Origin: Patescibacteria group bacterium
GTDB taxonomy: Bacteria; Patescibacteriota; Minisyncoccia; Moranbacterales; DUUL01
Assembly: GCA_015493225.1 (NCBI GenBank)
Contig: WGDO01000082.1
Coordinates: 1 to 34,648 of the forward strand
Length of the DNA stretch: 34,648 bases
Direction of reading: 5' to 3'
Shown: in pieces, positions 9,556 to 16,744 of the stretch
How the letters are laid out: every line of letters starts with the position of its first letter
Numbering within the stretch: the first letter of the stretch is position 1
The notes under the pieces: generated by a model
What the model was told of the DNA's origin: nothing
Seen by the model: only the letters and a program-made list of their open reading frames with translations
Databases searched by the model: none
Translations under genes and position numbers: made by a program

Positions 9556-10260
9556 TCAAAATATTTTGAATTGTATTGCTGAATTAAATTGCGATATAGA
9601 TGAAAATGGTCTCAATATCCTACAAAATTCTTGCTCCTCTTGTTTATAATCTTGACATAAATATTCAGCACCTTGAATGTTATAAAGTCCTGATACAAAA
9701 ACATATTTGTTATTTCGTCCAAGAACTTTTCCTTGATAACATTTCGGGTGTGGATATTTATCACAAATATTATCTACATAATTTTTTGTCAACACAGCAT
9801 CAAGATACCATATATTCACATTATGAATATATCCAGAATTTGGATCTGACGCAACTTGTAAAACTGGTTTATCTAATGGATAATTAAACCAAATTCTATA
9901 CAGTCTCCCTGGGTAGCCATCATCTTTATTGTCATACTTTTCAATTTTAATATTCCATTTATTTAAATCTCCTGGTAACTTCACCTCAAATCCAAACTCC
10001 TTATTCAGATAGGTCTTCCAACTACTCGTATCAATCTTTTCCTCCGGTTTTAGTTCTCCATTACCGGTTTGATTTTGATCGTTGGTTTGTTCTTTTGTTT
10101 CCTGCTTTCTAGTTGTTTTTTGCTCTTGAGTTTGTTTGGTAATCTCTTTATTCGTTTGTTGTTTTGTATTCTCCTGATTATTCTTTTGTTGCCATAAAAC
10201 AACTCCTCCAACCAGAGCTACTAAAACAACTATTCCAATGATTAAATTTTGTTTGTTCAT
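9556..10260 (-). CDS. N-terminally membrane-anchored protein, PsbP-like extracytoplasmic domain
   Basis: 234 aa; TM LIIGIVVLVALVGGVVLW, Q/T/K-rich linker, W-x-TY-x-N-x-x-FGFEVKLPGDLNKW; paralog of 12813-13541. Confidence 0.8.
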   Translation of the reverse strand: MNKQNLIIGIVVLVALVGGVVLWQQKNNQENTKQQTNKEITKQTQEQKTTRKQETKEQTNDQNQTGNGELKPEEKIDTSSWKTYLNKEFGFEVKLPGDLNKWNIKIEKYDNKDDGYPGRLYRIWFNYPLDKPVLQVASDPNSGYIHNVNIWYLDAVLTKNYVDNICDKYPHPKCYQGKVLGRNNKYVFVSGLYNIQGAEYLCQDYKQEEQEFCRILRPFSSISQFNSAIQFKIF

Positions 10261-10479
10261 AAAATTAGATTTAGATTTATTAAAATTTCTTGATTGTTTA
10301 ACTTTTTAAATTATACTTTAGTATGACCTATTTTTCGAATTTATCAATGACAAATAACTATTTCCAAGCCACTATTTCTTAATCAAAATTTTATTCTCAA
10401 ACACTTTCAAAAACAAAATTTTAATCACAAATTTTATCTTGGTTATTATGATATTATCAATAATATCATAATAGTTTAT
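10258..10479 (-). repeat. Repeated leader/regulatory unit R1
   Basis: Shares cataaaatta(g/a)atttagatttattaaaatttct and the caaaattttattctc...caaaatttta...caaattttatctt + palindrome block with 12350-12552 and, in part, 13539-13692. Confidence 0.8.
10444..10473. repeat. Palindrome P1
   Basis: TATTATGATATTA-tcaa-TAATATCATAATA, 13-bp perfect arms. Confidence 0.95.
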
Positions 10480-11797
10480 CTTTAGATTTCCTTCCCAAAA
10501 ACAAATCCTCTCCTGTGAAGTGTTTGTTATGACTAAACCACACTTCTGCACAAGTATCTCCATTAGGCCATACACCTCCTTTCTGCTTGAGTTTAATTCG
10601 GAAGTCTCTTTTACCGGGGATTTCTCCCACCGTCCAAACCTTGGAACCGCTCCAATGGCTTGATGACTTCTTTCCGATTTTCATATACTTTAATCCGACA
10701 TCATGAGCATAACCCGCCCAAGGATTGGAAGTACCTGAATCGTCGGTGTAGCCGGGACCGGTTCCGCCACTACTTTCTTCACCAGTGCTGGTTCCACTTC
10801 CGCCGGAGTTGTAAACCTCAACACACATATTCCTATCCCGAATGGTTATCCAACCGGAATCGGTTCTGTGTTCTGCCACTTGACTCACTTCACCGTTGAA
10901 TTGATACCACTTCCAGGCATTCCAACAGTTTCTTCTCCCATCCGGCTCATCAGGGTCTAATCCAGGCTCCCAACACAGAATCGGGCCGTTGGTTGTTTTG
11001 GAACAACGGTAGTCATCATGGATAATGTGAGTGTGGTTGCCTTCGACAAAAATTGCCGGGGGATTGTCATCATTGCCGATAGAACAATCATAACTGTCTT
11101 TCTTATTGTCCCAGCAAACCCCATTTATTTGACCAGGTTGTGTTTCAAATTCAATATAATGTTCAGTCTCCAAGGCATAATATTGAAATTGATCCAGCCA
11201 TGGTATCTGCTCCACTACTAAATTTGCCAGCAATGGACCATAATTTGCATCAATGGTGATTTGCACACCAGGCTTGATTCTTATTCCATTACTGGGAAAT
11301 TTGTTCTCCAGCTTAAAAAACACCCTGTAATTAACATCCTTCTGGAGAACAGATGGATTAAGTACATGAACTGATACAACCTTGGATTCCGAGCCATGAT
11401 TTGTAACATAATCACAAACCTCCGTATCATAGCCAACACCAGCATTGGCTGGAAAAGTTGTATATATCCATTTTACCTCAACTTGATTACGATTCGACCC
11501 CTTAATTACAGCTTCGAACTCCAGGCCAAATGAATTATTGCTATGTATAATGTCAATCGATTCCTGATCAAACCTAAACTCAGCAATAATCCAATCATCA
11601 AAGGCGTACATTTTACCGGCAGATGGTGCCCACTCTCTTAAGGTGTGACCATCACCGACATCTTTTTGATACCCGGGAAGCAATATTGGTGCCAAACACT
11701 CCAAGTCTTCAAGAAAACAAAGTGCTAAAGCTGACTGTGTATTAATACACCAACATATCATCATAACAACACTTAGCCATTTACATACATTTTTCAT
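10466..11797 (-). CDS. Secreted protein with unknown N-terminal domain fused to the Cys-rich C-terminal module; C-terminally truncated
   Basis: 443 aa; signal peptide; HIIHDDYRCSKT...LCWEPGLDPDEPDGRRNCWNA...GPGYTDDSGTSNPWAGYAHDVGLKYMKIGKKSSSHWSGSK shared with 8112-9386; stop codon lies inside palindrome P1. Confidence 0.85.
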   Translation of the reverse strand: MKNVCKWLSVVMMICWCINTQSALALCFLEDLECLAPILLPGYQKDVGDGHTLREWAPSAGKMYAFDDWIIAEFRFDQESIDIIHSNNSFGLEFEAVIKGSNRNQVEVKWIYTTFPANAGVGYDTEVCDYVTNHGSESKVVSVHVLNPSVLQKDVNYRVFFKLENKFPSNGIRIKPGVQITIDANYGPLLANLVVEQIPWLDQFQYYALETEHYIEFETQPGQINGVCWDNKKDSYDCSIGNDDNPPAIFVEGNHTHIIHDDYRCSKTTNGPILCWEPGLDPDEPDGRRNCWNAWKWYQFNGEVSQVAEHRTDSGWITIRDRNMCVEVYNSGGSGTSTGEESSGGTGPGYTDDSGTSNPWAGYAHDVGLKYMKIGKKSSSHWSGSKVWTVGEIPGKRDFRIKLKQKGGVWPNGDTCAEVWFSHNKHFTGEDLFLGRKSKDKLL

Positions 11798-11916
11798 AGG
11801 TAATCCTCCGCAGATTCTTTTAAGTTATTGGTTTCTATAAACAACATTATTCAGTTTTTAATGAGCACACCTCCTTTTAAAAAATTATGATTTTTAGAGA
11901 AATATTATTCTCATAG

Positions 11917-11942
11917 CTACCTATAAAATGTTTTATAGGTAG
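11917..11942 (-). repeat. Hairpin 3' of the 133-aa gene
   Basis: CTACCTATAAAA-tg-TTTTATAGGTAG, 12-bp perfect arms. Confidence 0.75.
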
Positions 11943-11952
11943 TTAAAAAATA

Positions 11953-12354
11953 TTATCTTAAATCGTCTATTATTTTTGCCAATCTATCAAGATAATCTAA
12001 TCTTTTTTTAATATATTTCAAATTTTCCTCTTCTTCTTTGGTTAAATTATGTTTTTTCTGTAATTTCTTTAATGCTTTTAAACTTCTTTTTTTATTTATG
12101 ACAATAAATTCCGCTAATGATTTATAGTCTCCTTGTGTGTAACCTTGTGTATAGAATGCCTTCTCATAATGCTCCCTTAACTGTTCTTCTGGCCAGTCAA
12201 TCTTAACTCTACAGGTACCAAAACCAACATCACAACGAAATTGTTTTAAACGATTATCTCGTTGTATTAAAAATATCAATCCTATTATTGTGCTTGTAAA
12301 AATTATTAACCCTATTAAGACACCATGCCACGTTTTTATTTTTAATTTACTCAT
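11953..12354 (-). CDS. Membrane-anchored small protein, Lys/Leu-rich C-terminus
   Basis: 133 aa with one TM helix, then CDVGFGTC and a probable coiled coil; shares leader R2 with the other anchored genes. Confidence 0.75.
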   Translation of the reverse strand: MSKLKIKTWHGVLIGLIIFTSTIIGLIFLIQRDNRLKQFRCDVGFGTCRVKIDWPEEQLREHYEKAFYTQGYTQGDYKSLAEFIVINKKRSLKALKKLQKKHNLTKEEEENLKYIKKRLDYLDRLAKIIDDLR

Positions 12355-12552
12355 AAAATTAAATTTAGATTTATTAAAATTTTCTTAAAATATTCTTAAT
12401 TATTCATCACCTTAAATTACACTTATTATATATTATTTAAAACATTTGTCAATCAAAATTTTATTCTCAAATGCTTTTATTCAAAAACAAAATTTTAATT
12501 GCAAATTTTATCTTGCCTATTATGATATTATTCATAATATCATAATAGTTTA
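12350..12552 (-). repeat. Repeated leader/regulatory unit R2
   Basis: Near-identical to 13539-13692 over the leader and to 10381-10479 over the iteron/palindrome part. Confidence 0.85.
12517..12548. repeat. Palindrome P2
   Basis: CTATTATGATATTA-ttca-TAATATCATAATAG, 14-bp perfect arms; same arms as P1. Confidence 0.95.
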
Positions 12553-12555
12553 CTC

Positions 12556-12672
12556 TCATATTCTTGATGGCCAACAAAAACCCGTATCCAATACTTTGTC
12601 GCAAGCAAAACTATTACCGCAAACCAACAAAACACAAAACACAACCGTACTTAAAAGTTTTCCAAGGTACAT
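12556..12672 (-). pseudogene. Truncated secreted-protein gene remnant (signal peptide plus about 15 residues)
   Basis: Reading the minus strand from ATG at 12672: MYLGKLLSTVVFCVLLVCGNSFACDKVLDTGFCWPSRI*; SD (AAGGAGGATAAAA) upstream; ends 8 bp from P2. Confidence 0.65.
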
Positions 12673-12735
12673 TTTTATCCTCCTTCTTTTTCTTTGATTT
12701 TTGGTTTATTAAATTGTCAATGTACAAACCTAAAG

Positions 12736-12790
12736 ACTAGACCTACAATAGAATTTAAATTAACGATTTAAATTCTATTGTAGGTCTAGT
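12736..12790 (-). repeat. Long perfect inverted repeat 3' of the 242-aa gene
   Basis: ACTAGACCTACAATAGAATTTAAAT-taacg-ATTTAAATTCTATTGTAGGTCTAGT, 25-bp perfect arms; no U-tract on the minus strand. Confidence 0.95.
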
Positions 12791-12812
12791 TGTAATACAT
12801 TCCACTACAAAT

Positions 12813-13541
12813 TTACAAATTAAAGACTCTAAATTGGATAATATTAATCACGTCTTTTGATCCGGATAAAATTTTTTCCACCCGACAAAAATCTGATTTG
12901 TTTTTCTCTACTTCGGAAATGTACTGACAAAGCGGTTCGGAAATTTGTGGCATTTGCAGAAATACAAATTTATTATTTCTGCCTATTTCTATTCCTTCTC
13001 GACACATTGGGTCAGAAATTTTCAAACAAACATCTTTTACATAACTTTTTATTGGCACAACATTCAACAATATAAGTCTCTCATGTTTTTTTGGTAAATA
13101 ATGTATCGAAGAATTCTTAGGTGTAGGAATGACGTCGGGTATATTGGCATCGTTTTTATAAAGAAAACTGATAAAATATTCTTCACCTTTATATTTACTT
13201 TTTCCGATACCATATTTTTTAACTTCAACTTTCCATTTATTTAAATCTCCCGGTAAGTTCACTTCAAACCCCAACTTCTCATTCCGATAAGTCTTCCAAT
13301 CACTGGTGTCAATTTTTTCTTCCAGTTTTAGTTCTCCATTACCGGTTTGCTTTTGGGCATTAATTTGTTCTTTTGTTGTTTTCTGCTTTCCAGTTGTTTT
13401 TTGCTCTTGAGTTTGTTTGGTAATCTCTTTATTTGTTCGTTGCTTCGTTTCTTGCTGACTATTTTTTTGTTGCCACAAAACAACTCCCCCAACAAGAGCT
13501 ATTAAAATAATTATTCCGATAATTAAATTTTTCTTTGCCAT
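12813..13541 (-). CDS. N-terminally membrane-anchored protein, PsbP-like extracytoplasmic domain
   Basis: 242 aa; AKKNLIIGIIILIALVGGVVLWQQKN...WKTYRNEKLGFEVNLPGDLNKW; N-terminal half strongly similar to 9556-10260, C-terminal part diverged with Cys positions kept. Confidence 0.82.
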   Translation of the reverse strand: MAKKNLIIGIIILIALVGGVVLWQQKNSQQETKQRTNKEITKQTQEQKTTGKQKTTKEQINAQKQTGNGELKLEEKIDTSDWKTYRNEKLGFEVNLPGDLNKWKVEVKKYGIGKSKYKGEEYFISFLYKNDANIPDVIPTPKNSSIHYLPKKHERLILLNVVPIKSYVKDVCLKISDPMCREGIEIGRNNKFVFLQMPQISEPLCQYISEVEKNKSDFCRVEKILSGSKDVINIIQFRVFNL

Positions 13542-13692
13542 AAAATTAAATTTAGATTTATTAAAATTTCTTAAAATATTTTTACTTATTCATCACCTTA
13601 AATTACACTTTATTATACATTATTTAAAACATTTGTCAATCAAAATTTTATTCTCAAATACTTTTATTCAAAAACAAAATTTTAATTGCAAG
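13539..13692 (-). repeat. Repeated leader/regulatory unit R3 (lacks the palindrome)
   Basis: Matches 12350-12505; diverges at aattgcaagtttagctc before the palindrome. Confidence 0.8.
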
Positions 13693-13742
13693 TTTAGCTC
13701 ATCAACTCACTTATTTCAAAAATATTATTCAACAGTTAATCT

Positions 13743-13770
13743 TTGACAATAAATCTATTTGCTATATACT
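13743..13770 (+). promoter_or_regulatory. Predicted sigma70-type promoter
   Basis: TTGACA-N16-TATACT upstream of the 13826 ATG, same spacing as the 6582 promoter. Confidence 0.65.
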
Positions 13771-13825
13771 TAAAGACAGAAGGGAAAGTACTATTCCCGT
13801 AAATCTAGCAAATAAATTTTCTTAA

Positions 13826-15157
13826 ATGAAAATAAAAAAACATTATTATTGTCTAATGGACAGTAATAATAAACCTGATTTCCGATATCTTTTTACAAAT
13901 AAAATAGACGCGGAAAAAAAACGAAAAGAAATAAAAAACTCCACCATTGGAGAGACTCTTTTTGTATCCCAAAATAAAAGAGATTTTTTTGTGGATGGTG
14001 TCCAAAAAAAATTTATTGGGCAAAATAAATTAGTTAACATCAAGAAAGGTTGTTGGGTTACACTCAAAACAAAACAATTGTTTATTTTAGATACTATTCA
14101 ACCGGAAGTATATTTCCAAAATGTAATCAATAACACCGAACAAACTGTTGTAAACTATGCTCCAAGCTCGCAAACAGCGCCCATTCAAACCAAACACAAG
14201 TCTTCTTACTTATTACCAACCCAACAAACCACTACTCCTAAATCAAAAATACTTACAAAAAAACAATCTCTAAAATCACAAAAAACTTTCTCTAATCATT
14301 TTTATGATTCAAAGACCGTAGAAATAAAACCAAGAAAAAAAACTTTTAATTTATTGGTACCAAGAGAACCTTTTGCCATACTTAGAACAAAAATGTTTGC
14401 CTTTAATTTTGCCATTGTTTTATTACTCTGTATTGTGTCGGTAGTTTATTTTAATAATAAATCCCATCAAGAGTTAGCTACTGCCATCGCCAGTAAACAA
14501 GAAAAAATCACCAAGGAAATGCCAACACCATCTTCAGAAAAGGTAGCCGTACTAGGGGTAATGAAAGAAAAAGGCAAAGAAACAGAAAACACCGATTTAG
14601 ACCAAACTGTCTTTAAAACTCTGCAAGAATTTGACAAAATCAAAACAGAAAAGATGGAAGAAAAAATTAATCAAATGGTTGCCGGCACACCCATGGAAAA
14701 AATGGCTCCATACATTGCTAAACAGGACAAAACCGTTGCCGCCTTCCTAGTGGGAATTGCCAAAAAAGAAAGTAACTATGGACGACGAGTACCAGTTTTA
14801 AATGGCAAAGATTGTTACAACTACTGGGGTTATCGAGGAGTTAGAAAGCGAATGGGTAGTGGCGGACATACCTGTTTTGATAGCCCAGAAGATGCCATTA
14901 AAACTGTTGGCGGTAGAATTTCTCGCCTTGTTAAATCCGGTGTAGATACTCCTCAGGAAATGGTTCTTTGGAAATGTGGTTCCGATTGTAATGCCACTGG
15001 TGGTTGGCCAGCCGCCCATAAATGGATTAGTGATGTCAATCTTTACTATTCCAAAATGATAGACCTCACCAACGAAGACGACTCCCCAAGTGACGACCAA
15101 GCAAATCTCAACAACGACAATGACAACGAAAAACAAGTCCTCAGCTTGCAAGGTTAA
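13826..15157 (+). CDS. Membrane-anchored glucosaminidase-like cell-wall hydrolase
   Basis: 443 aa; internal TM (FAFNFAIVLLLCIVSVVYF); MVAGTPMEKMAPYIAKQDKTVAAFLVGIAKKESNYGRRVP...CYNYWGYRG...GGHTCFDSPEDA. Confidence 0.8.
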   Translation: MKIKKHYYCLMDSNNKPDFRYLFTNKIDAEKKRKEIKNSTIGETLFVSQNKRDFFVDGVQKKFIGQNKLVNIKKGCWVTLKTKQLFILDTIQPEVYFQNVINNTEQTVVNYAPSSQTAPIQTKHKSSYLLPTQQTTTPKSKILTKKQSLKSQKTFSNHFYDSKTVEIKPRKKTFNLLVPREPFAILRTKMFAFNFAIVLLLCIVSVVYFNNKSHQELATAIASKQEKITKEMPTPSSEKVAVLGVMKEKGKETENTDLDQTVFKTLQEFDKIKTEKMEEKINQMVAGTPMEKMAPYIAKQDKTVAAFLVGIAKKESNYGRRVPVLNGKDCYNYWGYRGVRKRMGSGGHTCFDSPEDAIKTVGGRISRLVKSGVDTPQEMVLWKCGSDCNATGGWPAAHKWISDVNLYYSKMIDLTNEDDSPSDDQANLNNDNDNEKQVLSLQG

Positions 15158-15169
15158 AATTCTTATAAT

Positions 15170-16744
15170 ATGTACAAAAAAATTACTATTTTACCAATAT
15201 TTTTTTTCATTGGTTATTTTTTTATTTTCCCCCAATTGGCTTACGCGGTAATTCCACCGGATTTTATTTTTAATATTGGCACACAAATAGCTCAACTCTT
15301 TTCTATTATTATAATATTTTTCACCGCTCTTTTTGGAGCATTTTTTCAATTTTTCAAAACCAGTTATTATCAATTAAAACACAAGAAAATAATTTTAAGT
15401 CTGGTTATTTTTACAAGTATACTAATGGCACTTATTGCTTCCTATGTTTATGCAAAGCACAAACAAAAAATTGAATATCAAAAATGGCTTATAGAAAGCA
15501 GACAACACAATGGTAATCAAAACTCTATCTTAAATACCATAAAACATACCCATTTAAACAAAGACAAAATTAACGACACATACAACAATCATTCTACGGA
15601 AAGTAGTACTAATAAAGACGCCAATGATCAATTAAATATTGGGACAGACAAAAATAAAGATATTGATACATCTGACACGAAATTTATTTCTGAAATAAAT
15701 TTATCTGATGCTTCGGCACTATTTATAAACAACTACTATAAAAATATTGTTACTGGAAAATTGGAACAGGTCTACAACATGTCTAAACAAACTGTTAGCT
15801 TTAACACCTTTAAAAACTGGTATTCAAAAACATCTAAAATTACGTTAGATAAATTAGCAAGAATTAATTCTCAAAAATCATCAATAGAACTAACCCTATA
15901 TGAAGGAACAACATTTACAAGGTATGGGGTCTTAATGACATTATTGTTAAAGAATGAAACACCCGTAAAAATCAAAGATTCAAAAGTTAAAATTCTAGCT
16001 CAGGGAAAAATTGAAAATCGAACTGCTTCCGTTGATGAAAATAGTCTATCCCAGGAATATAATTTTTTCATAAAAAATAAGAATACAAATATACTCACAA
16101 CAAACCAAGAATTTGAAAATGTCATAAACAATCAACAGAATAATTATATTATCCTAGATGCTAGAGAGGATATTGAATATGAAAATGGTCATTTTCCAAA
16201 CAGTTTACATATTCGATTTGCCGATCTAAAAGCCGGCCGTTGGATTGAGTTGCCAAAAAATAAATTTATTTATGTATTTTGTTGGTCTGGAATAAGAGGA
16301 AAAGAAGTAGCCAAATTTTTACGAACAAAAAAAATTGTCTCGTCGTATCTAGAAAATGGAGCCAATGGGTGGGTAAATTCTGGGGGCAAATGGGATGGTA
16401 GTATAAAGTTCAGTGAAAAATATACTAGCTCTAAATACAGATTAGTTTTCAAAACAAAAGATGTTAAAAAGAAGGTTCAGAATGGAGCTATTCTTATTGA
16501 CAGCAGAGAGCCGTATAAATTTAATCAATCACACATTAAAGGAAGTATTAATATTCCAATTATGTACACTCCAACAATTAATCTTAATGAGGCATTCAAT
16601 CAAATCCCTCCGAATAGTAAAATCATTACTGTGTGCGATGGTTATGTTAATTGTTTCGATGCCAAAATTACCGGCGTTGAGTCAGAAAAACGAGGCCATC
16701 AATTTTTAGGAAGATATAATAAACCATGGGAATATGAAAAGTAA
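15170..16744 (+). CDS. Multi-TM protein with two rhodanese domains
   Basis: 524 aa; YIILDAREDIEYENGHFPNSLHI...FCWSGIRGKEVAKFL and AILIDSREPYKFNQSHIKGSINIP...VCDGYVNC; N-terminal signal/TM helices. Confidence 0.87.
   Translation: MYKKITILPIFFFIGYFFIFPQLAYAVIPPDFIFNIGTQIAQLFSIIIIFFTALFGAFFQFFKTSYYQLKHKKIILSLVIFTSILMALIASYVYAKHKQKIEYQKWLIESRQHNGNQNSILNTIKHTHLNKDKINDTYNNHSTESSTNKDANDQLNIGTDKNKDIDTSDTKFISEINLSDASALFINNYYKNIVTGKLEQVYNMSKQTVSFNTFKNWYSKTSKITLDKLARINSQKSSIELTLYEGTTFTRYGVLMTLLLKNETPVKIKDSKVKILAQGKIENRTASVDENSLSQEYNFFIKNKNTNILTTNQEFENVINNQQNNYIILDAREDIEYENGHFPNSLHIRFADLKAGRWIELPKNKFIYVFCWSGIRGKEVAKFLRTKKIVSSYLENGANGWVNSGGKWDGSIKFSEKYTSSKYRLVFKTKDVKKKVQNGAILIDSREPYKFNQSHIKGSINIPIMYTPTINLNEAFNQIPPNSKIITVCDGYVNCFDAKITGVESEKRGHQFLGRYNKPWEYEK

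Noticed and set aside
9464-9887. + strand ORFs 9464-9649 and 9600-9887
   Set aside because: Largely antisense to the well-supported anchored-protein gene 9556-10260.
10372-10575. 67-aa minus-strand ORF
   Set aside because: Out-of-frame overlap with the 443-aa secreted gene and repeat R1.
9517-12790. Integron-type gene cassette array with attC sites
   Set aside because: Hairpins lack recognisable RYYYAAC/GTTRRRY core sites in the right places and no integron integrase is present in the window.
10258-13692. CRISPR-like array
   Set aside because: Repeats are long, few, diverged and separated by genes; no regular spacers and no cas genes.
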